A DNA stretch of 26,384 nt from a virus. The stretch's first letter is position 1, and each line of letters starts with the position of its first letter. The notes beneath the pieces were generated by a model. That model was not told the DNA's origin. It saw nothing but the letters and a program-made list of their open reading frames with translations, and made no database searches. The stretch is taken from the IMG/VR virus record IMGVR_UViG_3300035459_000032, positions 1 to 26,384 of that record; one strand, written 5' to 3'. Positions 15,688 through 22,771 of the stretch are shown in pieces. The position numbers were made by a program, and so were the translations under genes.

Positions 15688-17222
15688 GCGGGCCGTGGGA
15701 AAAATACGCAAATGTTGCCGTGAGCGAGTCGGGGCCGTGGGATAAATACGCGGCAGCACAGCCCGCCGCGCAGCAGGCTCAGCCAGGAAGCATGGCACGG
15801 ACAATGGCCGGTGTCAAGCAGGGGTTGCAAGATGTTGTCGCGTCTACAAAGATAGGTGATGCAACTACGCAGGCGCTTGGCGGTGGGGCACTTGCGCAAG
15901 GCGTTGGACAATTCGCGGCTGTTCCTGAGCGTATCGGACGATTAGCGGGAACTGTCGGAAATTTTATTGGCAATGCCGCAACAGGAACAATTAGTGATTT
16001 GTGGAATGCGGCACAATTGCCCGGCTATCGTACTATTGGAAGTGCAGTAAGCAAAGCCGGACAAGCAGTTGGTCAATTACCGGGTGTTTCAAATCTTTCC
16101 AGCATGATGCAAGACAATACACCTGAATCTGCAAATTGGCGTGCAACAGTAGGTATGTCAAATCTTATTGGCTTAAATCCTATTGAAGCTGCTCGTGTTG
16201 GAGTTTTGCCAAAAACAATAGGTACTGATATTGTTGATAAAGCGATTGAACAGGGAGTAAGTAAAGGAATAAAGCCAACAGTTATTGGTAAGCCCTCTAT
16301 GAAGGCGCTTGATACTTTTTATGATAAAGCTAATCAAGCTATAAAAACAATTGCAGAAAACAAAGATAATATTTCTCTTGTAAATGATGCCGGTGAAACT
16401 ATTGCAAGACCTCGTAATGCCGCTGAGTTTGCGCAAGCAATTGACCAGACTAAAAAAGTTATTTATGATAAGTATAATACAATGGCAAAATCAGCCGGTG
16501 AAGCTGGAATAACATTTGATGCGCAACCAATATTAAAAAAACTTGATGAAATAGCGCAGGGGCCAGAAGAAACGCTGCCTCCAAATGATCCACGTCTAAA
16601 ATGGTCGGCTGATGCAAGAAAATATGCGTATCAACTCAAGTCGGAAATATCTGAACTTCATGATGCGTCTCCCGAAATTGTGCAAGATAGAATTAAGGAT
16701 TTGAATAGTTCTCTTGCTGGATATTATGCGCATAGAACAGCAAAGGCACAAGCTCGAATTGATGGATCTGTTGCTGCGGCAATGCGTGAACAGTTAGACA
16801 AAGGAATAACAGAAGCGGCTGGTGAAGGCTATCAGGATTTGAAAAATCAATATGGAGCGCTCAAGTCCATTGAAAACGAAGTGGCAAAACGCGCCCTTGT
16901 GAATGCTCGAAAATCAAGCAAGGGAATATTTGATCTTACTGATGTTTTTACCGGCGGTGAATTAGCTGCTGGAATATTAACGGCAAACCCAGCATTGATT
17001 TTAAAAGGTGCCGCAGGAAAAGGAATAGCAGAAGCTTATAAAAAATTGGTAAATCCTGATAGATATATTTCAAATATGTTTGATAAAGCGTATGGTTATC
17101 AGGATGCTGTTGGCAATGTTCGTCCGCAACTTGTAGGACAATCATCGCCACTTACGCAAAATATTGCAGAGTCTATGAATAATGCATATTCGACATTAAG
17201 AAATTTGCAACGCACAAAATAG
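15684..17222 (+). CDS. Ejection protein, gp16 position
   Basis: The 512-residue protein begins with two copies of a short motif, SGPWEKYA (2-9) and SGPWDKYA (16-23), which is common at the start of phage injection proteins and may bind a partner. A Gly/Ala-rich amphipathic part follows (residues ~50-150), suited to membrane insertion. The rest is a long helical region and a second Gly/Ala hydrophobic patch (FTGGELAAGILTANPALIL). There is no obvious lytic transglycosylase motif. Codon use shifts from G/C-rich in the first ~420 bases to A/T-rich after about 16100, so the gene looks mosaic. Its place before the tailspike matches P22 gp16. Confidence 0.65.
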   Translation: MSGPWEKYANVAVSESGPWDKYAAAQPAAQQAQPGSMARTMAGVKQGLQDVVASTKIGDATTQALGGGALAQGVGQFAAVPERIGRLAGTVGNFIGNAATGTISDLWNAAQLPGYRTIGSAVSKAGQAVGQLPGVSNLSSMMQDNTPESANWRATVGMSNLIGLNPIEAARVGVLPKTIGTDIVDKAIEQGVSKGIKPTVIGKPSMKALDTFYDKANQAIKTIAENKDNISLVNDAGETIARPRNAAEFAQAIDQTKKVIYDKYNTMAKSAGEAGITFDAQPILKKLDEIAQGPEETLPPNDPRLKWSADARKYAYQLKSEISELHDASPEIVQDRIKDLNSSLAGYYAHRTAKAQARIDGSVAAAMREQLDKGITEAAGEGYQDLKNQYGALKSIENEVAKRALVNARKSSKGIFDLTDVFTGGELAAGILTANPALILKGAAGKGIAEAYKKLVNPDRYISNMFDKAYGYQDAVGNVRPQLVGQSSPLTQNIAESMNNAYSTLRNLQRTK

Positions 17223-17231
17223 GCGGTAATT

Positions 17232-20063
17232 ATGGCTAGTCTTTGTCCGTGGCCGATTAAAGAATCTGATGGCGATGGCGTCCCTGGGGCCGGGTGGAAA
17301 CTGTATGCATATGAGGCTGGCACGAGCACGCCAAAAGACATGTACAGCGATGCCGACGGGCTGGTGGCAACAGCAAATCCGTTTGTGCTCGATGCCGACG
17401 GGCGCGGCATAGTTTTTCTTGGCGGGGGCCGCTACAAACTCATTATGAAGACCGATGCGGACGCACAGGTCTGGCTGGTGGACAATGTTGGCATTGGCGG
17501 CGGGGCTGGCTCTATCGCGACTGTAGACTGCGTAGACGATGCCAGAGACGCCACGCTTACTGACATGCGCGGCCTGGATCCAGGTGCCTATGATATGGTG
17601 ATATGCCGCGGATACTGGGCTGTAGGCGACGGCGGTGGCGGGGCTTTCCATTGGGATGCTACGGCAACCGATACCGAGGACTACGGCGCGCACATTGTGC
17701 CGGATGCGGGCGGTACGGGCCGATGGGTGCGTGATTATGATGGACGTCTCAACGTGCGCTATTTTGGGGCCGTAGGCGACGCCGTAACTGATGACGCTAC
17801 CTACATAGGCTATGCTGCATCCTATGCCGTGGTGCCAGAGATAAACAGCACAGACCATAACCAGGCGGTTGTTATACCGTGGGGAAACTTTTTGATAGGC
17901 AGCGCTCCCGGCCTTGGCTCAGTCACTACCATTTTTGAGCCACATGGCAGGCTGACATGGACGGTCGCCATTAACCCCGCAATACTGGCAGCGATTGCAG
18001 CCGATGACACGACACAGCACTTTTCCTGCTCAGTTGCCAATGCGCCGGTTCTGGCCGGCATTGAGTCACTACGGCCGGAAACATTCGGGGCCGTCGGCAA
18101 TGGCAGCACCAATGACACGGTTGCACTCGGATGCACATTTGCGGCCATACCGGATCAATCTGGCGTCCGCATCGAAATGAATCCGGGGAAAGTCTATGCA
18201 ATAGCGGGCAGCGACGGATTTTTGCTGGACAGCCGGAGCGGATTAATTATCAATGGCAATGGGGCCAGTATTAAAAGACTTAGCGGCGCCGGGCCTATCT
18301 TCACATTTTTGGGATGCAGCAATACGGTTGTAAATAAATTGCTGCTCTTAGGCCAAGGCTACGCAACTTATGGGTTGTACTTTATAAAGAATGACAGTGA
18401 CACTGGAAATAGTCAAATCACAGTGAATGATTGCTATATCGAAATGTGCGGCGTAGCGGTACGACTTGGCATCGGTGATCACAATGATACCGGCGCCGTG
18501 AAATATTGCAGTTTTAATAGAGTGCAGTTTGTCAATAACTCAACAGCGCACGTGCATGCATACGACGATGAAATTGAGGGCGTGCGTTTTAATGACTGCC
18601 TTTTCCAAAATAATTATGCAGAGGGTATAGTAACATATGGTGTGAAAGCTGAATATGGGATACTTGAATTTAATAACCCACTAGCATTGTTATCAGATTA
18701 TTATTACGACGGTGATTTCTTCTGGTGGGTGCAGGACGGCGCTATTAAAGTGAATGGTGGCAGCACATACAGCAGCACAACAAAAGCGCTTCTGCTTATG
18801 GCTGCACAGACGGCGACGCCGCTGCATACTCTACAAGATTTACATTGCGGCAGTTTCTTTTCCGGGCATAAATTTTATAGCTTGGGCACGGACAGCTACA
18901 CAGGCTATGATGATGCCACTATTATTTCGATGCTGGCCGGTTCGCGCGATTTGCGTTTGGTAAACTGTGACATTGACACGCCGACAACATATACTTCGGG
19001 AGATATGCCGGTTGTTGTTGTCGCCTCTGGTGCGGGCATGTTCACAAGCTCCCATTGCCGGTATCCTATTGGTTCTGTCGGCGATCTACCGTGGTATGGT
19101 GGATATAGCTCTGGGCTTTCTTTGCCTATTGGAAATTACCGCAGTGTCGGCGATGTGTTTTATACGTGGAATTTGAATGGCGGCGGATGGTATGAGAGAT
19201 TGCCACTGGTACAGCCGGATACGATTAATCAGAACGATCAGGACAACGCCTATAATATTCTTATCCCAACAACAACGACTAACCAAGCAAAATATTTACA
19301 CTGGGGAAGGCTTGGGGCAAGCAATACAAACTTAGGCATGGGGAAATTAGGCTATTGTTCTACAAGTGATGCCGGATCTGAATTTAATCTATATGTAAAT
19401 AAAATATCAACCGGCGCAGAAACAATGGCAATGCAGATTGACGAAAACATCCGCGCTACATTTGAGGGCCGGGTATCGCTGTTGAAGGGCGCGAACGTCG
19501 CGAGCGGTTCGTATATAGTTTTGAGTGAGGGAAACTATATGCACATTACCAACTCAACGAAATTGCAAACGATAGAGTATTCGGGTTGGCAAAGTGGAGC
19601 GATAGTTTATCTCTATTTTGTGGCAGCATGCGAAATACGGCACGCTAATTTAGAATACGGGATATTGCTCAATGGCGGAGCAAATTACATTGCGCAGCCC
19701 GGCGAAATACTTGGATTTGTTCTTGACGTTGACAGATGGGTGCAGGTAAGCGGCCAACGGCGCATGCTTGGATGCATAGGGACGGGTTCTATTGCAACAG
19801 CTACGCTAACCGTTTCTGCTGGCGGAAATGCCTACAATGTTGGTGCCGGAACTGTATCATACATCACATATACGGGTTGGTCGATTGGCTCTATAATAAC
19901 TCTTATCAGCACGGGGACTGTTGGCTATACCCACAAAACGGGGACGGTTCCAGCAAACACATACGATCTTGATTTGAGTGCTGGAAGCGGGCCTTTGTCT
20001 CGTGTTGCTGGTGACTCTGTTGGTTTTATAAATACTGGAACATATTGGCGTCAAATTTATTAA
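17232..20063 (+). CDS. Tailspike with beta-helix receptor-binding domains
   Basis: AGGCGG lies before ATG 17232. The 943-residue protein has an N-terminal virion-binding-type module (GVPGAGWKLYAYEAGTSTPK, YSDADGLV, NPFVLDADGRG) found in many podovirus tailspikes and fibres. Two pectate-lyase-type starts follow: NVRYFGAVGDAVTDD near 175-189 and PETFGAVGNGSTND near 283-296. A right-handed beta-helix with short hydrophobic repeats follows (ITVNDCYIEMCGVAVRLG, VRFNDCLFQNNYAEG). The C-terminal ~190 residues hold two tandem copies of one beta-domain, each with a Y-S/T-G-W-x-x-G-x-I core (SGWQSGAIV and TGWSIGSII). It should bind or cleave the host surface polysaccharide. Catalytic residues cannot be named from sequence alone. 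Confidence 0.85.
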   Translation: MASLCPWPIKESDGDGVPGAGWKLYAYEAGTSTPKDMYSDADGLVATANPFVLDADGRGIVFLGGGRYKLIMKTDADAQVWLVDNVGIGGGAGSIATVDCVDDARDATLTDMRGLDPGAYDMVICRGYWAVGDGGGGAFHWDATATDTEDYGAHIVPDAGGTGRWVRDYDGRLNVRYFGAVGDAVTDDATYIGYAASYAVVPEINSTDHNQAVVIPWGNFLIGSAPGLGSVTTIFEPHGRLTWTVAINPAILAAIAADDTTQHFSCSVANAPVLAGIESLRPETFGAVGNGSTNDTVALGCTFAAIPDQSGVRIEMNPGKVYAIAGSDGFLLDSRSGLIINGNGASIKRLSGAGPIFTFLGCSNTVVNKLLLLGQGYATYGLYFIKNDSDTGNSQITVNDCYIEMCGVAVRLGIGDHNDTGAVKYCSFNRVQFVNNSTAHVHAYDDEIEGVRFNDCLFQNNYAEGIVTYGVKAEYGILEFNNPLALLSDYYYDGDFFWWVQDGAIKVNGGSTYSSTTKALLLMAAQTATPLHTLQDLHCGSFFSGHKFYSLGTDSYTGYDDATIISMLAGSRDLRLVNCDIDTPTTYTSGDMPVVVVASGAGMFTSSHCRYPIGSVGDLPWYGGYSSGLSLPIGNYRSVGDVFYTWNLNGGGWYERLPLVQPDTINQNDQDNAYNILIPTTTTNQAKYLHWGRLGASNTNLGMGKLGYCSTSDAGSEFNLYVNKISTGAETMAMQIDENIRATFEGRVSLLKGANVASGSYIVLSEGNYMHITNSTKLQTIEYSGWQSGAIVYLYFVAACEIRHANLEYGILLNGGANYIAQPGEILGFVLDVDRWVQVSGQRRMLGCIGTGSIATATLTVSAGGNAYNVGAGTVSYITYTGWSIGSIITLISTGTVGYTHKTGTVPANTYDLDLSAGSGPLSRVAGDSVGFINTGTYWRQIY

Positions 20064-20078
20064 CAGGAGGTTTCGCAC

Positions 20079-20462
20079 ATGTCAAATACTTGTCAGACAA
20101 TCAATCTTGAACCGGGCGTAACGGTTCCCGGCGTCGGCAATTTCGCGGGCGGTTCTGGTGGATTAAATTTGCTTGAATGCCTCAACAAAATCAATGGGTG
20201 GTATGCAACGGCTGAGATTGCAATCGATAGCGATTGCGATTTGCTCACAGTTTATCCGGGACTGAAATGCTATGCCGTCGAGGACATTGCCGCATCCGGC
20301 AGATACATTTATTATTATGAGGCAAGTCAGTTGACAGACGCTAACCCGCGCAGGCATAACGGCGCGAACAGCGCTTTCAGCGGATTACAGCCCCAGATAC
20401 GTAAGATCGTTTACAATGGCAGCTATGCGACGACGATAAAATTGTACTTCCAAAAGGGCTAA
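20079..20462 (+). CDS. Unknown protein following the tailspike (127 aa)
   Basis: A strong AGGAGG (20065-20070) precedes ATG 20079, the best ribosome-binding site in this region. The product has an N-terminal Gly/Val-rich part (NLEPGVTVPGVGNFAGGSGG), a short helix (LLECLNKINGWYATAEIAID), then beta-like sequence ending TIKLYFQKG. Four cysteines are scattered (C5, C34, C49, C60), with no clear metal motif. I do not recognise it. Position suggests a tailspike partner, a tail-tip protein or a fibre chaperone; the strong ribosome-binding site favours a virion component made in quantity. Confidence 0.65.
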   Translation: MSNTCQTINLEPGVTVPGVGNFAGGSGGLNLLECLNKINGWYATAEIAIDSDCDLLTVYPGLKCYAVEDIAASGRYIYYYEASQLTDANPRRHNGANSAFSGLQPQIRKIVYNGSYATTIKLYFQKG

Positions 20463-20468
20463 TAAAAA

Positions 20469-20897
20469 ATGTACTATCGCCCGCGCCATTTTGTCTTGCA
20501 GGAGCTTGTGCCTAAAGAGGTATTTGATGTACTTGGCGAAAAAGCGTGGATATTGCTTGATGGGCGCATATTGTGGACGCTTGATGCATTGAGGGACAAA
20601 ATAGGCGTGGCGCTGACTGTTAACGACTGGAGCAGTGGAGGAAATTTTCAACAGCGCGGTTTCCGCACGGTTGCAATTGATGCGCGGTACAGTCAGCACA
20701 TGAGGGGCGCGGCGGCGGATTTTGATATTCAGGGAATAGCGGCGGACGATTTTCGGCAACGGGTGCGGGGCGGGCACTTCGGAAAAGAATTGAAATACAT
20801 TACTCGCATCGAAGATAATGTGAATTGGATTCACATAGACACCGCTGATGTTGACAGACGCGCAAATAACGGAATCATTTTTTTTAATGGTTTCTGA
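20469..20897 (+). CDS. Peptidase M15-like endolysin
   Basis: The 142-residue protein has the two metal-site blocks of M15 (D-Ala-D-Ala peptidase/L-Ala-D-Glu endopeptidase) enzymes: SQHMRGAAADFDI (residues 75-87, with H77 and D84) and NWIHIDT (119-125, with H122). An acidic residue before the last His (E115 or D116) is a candidate catalytic base. The N-terminal FVLQELVPKEVF matches the family start. It is likely the phage endolysin, cutting peptidoglycan cross-links at the end of infection. It lacks a signal peptide and so would need a holin. It is followed at once by a DUF1353 gene and small membrane proteins, a typical lysis region. Confidence 0.82.
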   Translation: MYYRPRHFVLQELVPKEVFDVLGEKAWILLDGRILWTLDALRDKIGVALTVNDWSSGGNFQQRGFRTVAIDARYSQHMRGAAADFDIQGIAADDFRQRVRGGHFGKELKYITRIEDNVNWIHIDTADVDRRANNGIIFFNGF

Positions 20898-20898
20898 T

Positions 20899-21417
20899 AT
20901 GCAGCAATACAAAATTCAATTTCCCAGCGGTCAACCGCAGGTCCAACCTACGGGCACAATTAACACTATTGGCCTGCCGCTATTTCGCTTACTTGTTGCG
21001 TATGAGATATTTCTCGACAATTGCCGATTGATTGTACCTGCTGGTTTTACTAGTGATTTTGCCTCAATACGTCCACGCATTATGCGTGCATGGTTCAATC
21101 CTACCGATCCATTGACTGGCCCACCTGCAATCCTGCATGATTTTCTTTGCAGCAATGCTATTTTGCCGTGGAATATGAACGCCGATATTTTTATGTCAGC
21201 CATGAAATTTATGGGTGTAAATCCGATAAAGCGCACGGTGATGTATGCCGCTGTGCGCTGCGCTGGAATAGGCAATCCATATGCAAATGTAGATGAAATA
21301 ATAGGGTTTAGAAGGCAGTGCGGTATTGAAACTGGCCTTATGCCGCTGTGCTGGACGGTTGAAGAATTATCAATGCTCGCGAAACAACATTCTCCGGCTT
21401 GGGCGAAATCGATATGA
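20899..21417 (+). CDS. DUF1353 family protein
   Basis: I chose ATG 20899 (172 aa), one base after the endolysin stop, because the same stop-T-ATG junction recurs in this genome. In-frame ATG 20887 is possible. The family signature is clear: LIVPAGFTSDFASIRP (residues 44-59), AILHDFLCS (77-85) and a following N-A-D-x-x-F-M (94-100). DUF1353 genes are frequent next to phage lysis genes. Their biochemical role is not established. Conserved Asp/His residues (D53, H80, D81) suggest a metal or catalytic site. The stop overlaps the next start as ATGA. Confidence 0.8.
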   Translation: MQQYKIQFPSGQPQVQPTGTINTIGLPLFRLLVAYEIFLDNCRLIVPAGFTSDFASIRPRIMRAWFNPTDPLTGPPAILHDFLCSNAILPWNMNADIFMSAMKFMGVNPIKRTVMYAAVRCAGIGNPYANVDEIIGFRRQCGIETGLMPLCWTVEELSMLAKQHSPAWAKSI

Positions 21418-21650
21418 ACGCATATGAGCACAACAAACGCGATCACGATAATTTGAATGATACGCGGTTAATTCCTGAGTTCCGTATGTGTGTTTTTCAT
21501 ATTGCGCACGAGAAACAGATTGAACAACTTGAAAAGGCATGCGATGAAATATGGCGCGCAATTAATACGATGCGGGCATGGGTTATCGCTGGATGCGGAG
21601 CTATGATAATGTGTTTGATAGGTGTGATTTTTCAGGTTTTGACGAAATAG
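21414..21650 (+). CDS. Small membrane protein, XhlA/holin-accessory-like (78 aa)
   Basis: The start is in an ATGA overlap with the DUF1353 gene. A charged helical N-terminus (HEKQIEQLEKACDEIWRAIN, 32-51) precedes a single C-terminal transmembrane segment (about 55-75, AWVIAGCGAMIMCLIGVIFQ) and a short TK tail. This is the plan of XhlA-type hemolysin/holin-accessory proteins and of many phage lysis-cassette proteins. It may help permeabilise the inner membrane or hold the endolysin there. The layout is visible; the lytic role is inferred from position. Confidence 0.6.
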   Translation: MNAYEHNKRDHDNLNDTRLIPEFRMCVFHIAHEKQIEQLEKACDEIWRAINTMRAWVIAGCGAMIMCLIGVIFQVLTK

Positions 21651-21660
21651 ACGGTATGAA

Positions 21661-21936
21661 GTGCTTGACAAACAAAAATGCAGACAATGCCGGGACGCAC
21701 TTAGAGAGGTGCTCGATGCCGTGCATAGTTTCAACAATAAGCTTACAGTTATCAGCGGTACATCAGAATATGTCAGCCACGATCCGTCGCTCGCGGATGA
21801 TGGGCGAAGGATGCTGGCATTGACTGAAAAAGCGTGTTTTGAATATGCGAAACGAATGCAGAATGCATGTGAGTCTATCGAAAAATGCATACGGGAAATT
21901 GAATGGTGCTTGAAAGAGCATGAAAAAAATGGATAA
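21661..21936 (+). CDS. Orphan histidine-kinase DHp (HisKA)-like small protein (91 aa)
   Basis: The only in-frame start is GTG 21661; the ribosome-binding site is weak. Residues 20-46 read AVHSFNNKLTVISGTSEYVS and then HDPSLAD. This closely follows the phospho-acceptor helix of hybrid-type histidine kinases, normally A-H-D-F-N-N-x-L-T-V-I-x-G and D-P-S-L. H22 would be the acceptor. The usual Asp after it is Ser here. A second long helix follows (RRMLALTEKACFEYAKRM), as in the DHp hairpin. No ATPase domain follows. A Cys pair, CRQC (7-10), precedes it. It may mimic or dimerise with a host kinase, or just share the helical hairpin. This is unusual in a lysis region. Confidence 0.6.
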   Translation: MLDKQKCRQCRDALREVLDAVHSFNNKLTVISGTSEYVSHDPSLADDGRRMLALTEKACFEYAKRMQNACESIEKCIREIEWCLKEHEKNG

Positions 21937-22021
21937 AGGAAATTTGATATTATTGGTTTTGCTACTTGCTGTCGTTATAGTGTATGGGGTATTTCTTGTG
22001 CAAGCACTAAAGGTTTTTTAA
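21929..22021 (+). CDS. Single-pass membrane peptide (30 aa)
   Basis: The frame starts eight bases before the end of the DHp-like gene and ends in a TAATG overlap with the lipoprotein gene. It is almost entirely one transmembrane segment (NLILLVLLLAVVIVYGVFLV) with MDKG before and QALKVF after it. It could be a small holin-like or anchor peptide. It is too short to be a normal inner-membrane spanin, which needs a periplasmic coiled coil. Coupling on both sides supports it as real. Confidence 0.55.
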   Translation: MDKGNLILLVLLLAVVIVYGVFLVQALKVF

Positions 22022-22308
22022 TGCTATGTCGGAACCTGCTTTTTATTCTGACATTTGCGGCCTGTTCGCAGAGCGGCCAGGAGAGCAATGCTATTTCCGA
22101 GACTACGAATATGAAGTCTGGGACACCCTTCTTGGGCAGCACGGTGATAGTGTGCGTGAGGCGGATTGCGGCATGCGAGTTTTGCACGGACAGCGCATGG
22201 ATAGACACGCTACCGAGAGCGCCATGGACAGCGAACGGGAATTACTACAGTCCGGTTTGGCCGGTGCCGCTTCCGATGAGCAAATATACGGTTGAGGTTA
22301 GGCGGTGA
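22021..22308 (+). CDS. Lipoprotein, possible outer-membrane spanin (95 aa)
   Basis: The gene starts in a TAATG overlap with the membrane peptide. MLCRNLLFILTFAACSQSGQ is a short signal with a lipobox-like F-A-A-C at 12-15, so C15 would be lipidated. The C-terminus is proline-rich (YYSPVWPVPLPMSKY), as in Rz1-type outer-membrane spanins. Two internal cysteines (C51, C55) are extra. No clear inner-membrane spanin partner is found nearby, so the spanin call is tentative. A competing 89-codon frame (22026-22295) lacks a signal and is disfavoured. Confidence 0.5.
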   Translation: MLCRNLLFILTFAACSQSGQESNAISETTNMKSGTPFLGSTVIVCVRRIAACEFCTDSAWIDTLPRAPWTANGNYYSPVWPVPLPMSKYTVEVRR

Positions 22309-22311
22309 AAA

Positions 22312-22506
22312 ATGAAACATTGGCATGTTTTCCCGAAAAATGATTTGATTGAACACAACACGCAATCAAACGAGTGTCCATGTGCGCCATTTCTTGACTA
22401 TCATTTTGACGAGGACTTTTGTATAGTGGTACATTCGGCAATGGATCGCAGAGAAGTTTTTGAAGCAAAAAATGAAAAAGAAATTAGCAATCGCAAAAGT
22501 TCATAA
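22312..22506 (+). CDS. Conserved small phage protein with Cys-x-Cys (64 aa)
   Basis: The product starts MKHWHVFPKNDLIEHNTQSN, then ECPCAP and VVHSAMDRREVFE. This is a recurrent phage pattern known to me: W-x-V-x-P-x-N-D-L-x-E-H, a C-x-C-x-P centre, then V-V-H-x-A-x-D-x-R-E. His and Cys placement suggests metal binding. Function is unknown. AGGCGGTGA upstream serves as ribosome-binding site. The 3' end overlaps the next gene by 35 bases. Confidence 0.7.
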   Translation: MKHWHVFPKNDLIEHNTQSNECPCAPFLDYHFDEDFCIVVHSAMDRREVFEAKNEKEISNRKSS

Positions 22507-22648
22507 GGTGCGCGGTAAAAATGAATGGCAATGGATTTGTCCGTATTGCGATTTCGCGCGGGCGAGCGAAGTAAAACCGAATAACGATTTGACTAAATTC
22601 TGGTGCAGCGAATATCAACGCGAATACAAAGTGAGGATGGCCTATTAG
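22472..22648 (+). CDS. Small zinc-ribbon-like protein with a missing ligand (58 aa)
   Basis: ATG 22472 (MKKKLAIAKVHKVRGKNEWQ) is favoured over the in-frame TTG 22460. WICPYCDFA holds the first Cys pair (C23, C26). The second knuckle reads FWCSEYQREYKVR, in which C45 is present but the expected Cys three residues on is Y48 (TAT, one base from TGT). The protein may bind metal with three Cys plus His, or may be losing its zinc site. It overlaps the preceding gene by 35 bases. Function unknown. Confidence 0.6.
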   Translation: MKKKLAIAKVHKVRGKNEWQWICPYCDFARASEVKPNNDLTKFWCSEYQREYKVRMAY

Positions 22649-22651
22649 CAA

Positions 22652-22750
22652 ATGCTGCAAAAAATAAGTATTGAAATATTCAAATATGCGTACTTCGCTT
22701 TGTGTTTGTATCTGCTGTATGTTGGTACTGGAAACTTTTGGCGCTGGTGA
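22652..22750 (+). CDS. Membrane peptide (32 aa)
   Basis: The frame begins three bases after the zinc-ribbon-like gene and encodes MLQKISIEIFKYAYFALCLY followed by LLYVGTGNFWRW. It is largely hydrophobic and could make one transmembrane segment with an aromatic end. No ribosome-binding site is evident except re-initiation from the close upstream stop. Without it the 120 bases before 22772 would be empty, apart from the next gene's ribosome-binding site. A tentative gene. Confidence 0.4.
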   Translation: MLQKISIEIFKYAYFALCLYLLYVGTGNFWRW

Positions 22751-22771
22751 AATATAAAAAAGGAGAATGAG

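Noticed and set aside
17196-17858. 220-codon open frame antisense to the tailspike start
   Set aside because: It is the mirror of a G/C-rich, clearly coding tailspike segment; it has no recognisable motif and no start signal, and no neighbouring genes lie on that strand.
21578-21823. 81-codon frame overlapping the DHp-like gene and the end of the XhlA-like gene
   Set aside because: It overlaps both supported genes, has irregular composition and shows no motif; the 21661 frame shows a clear helical and DHp pattern.
22026-22295. 89-codon frame nested in the lipoprotein gene, as in Rz/Rz1 nesting
   Set aside because: It has no signal or membrane segment and no ribosome-binding site, whereas the chosen frame has a lipoprotein signal and a TAATG-coupled start. 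True nesting would need an inner-membrane spanin, which this is not.
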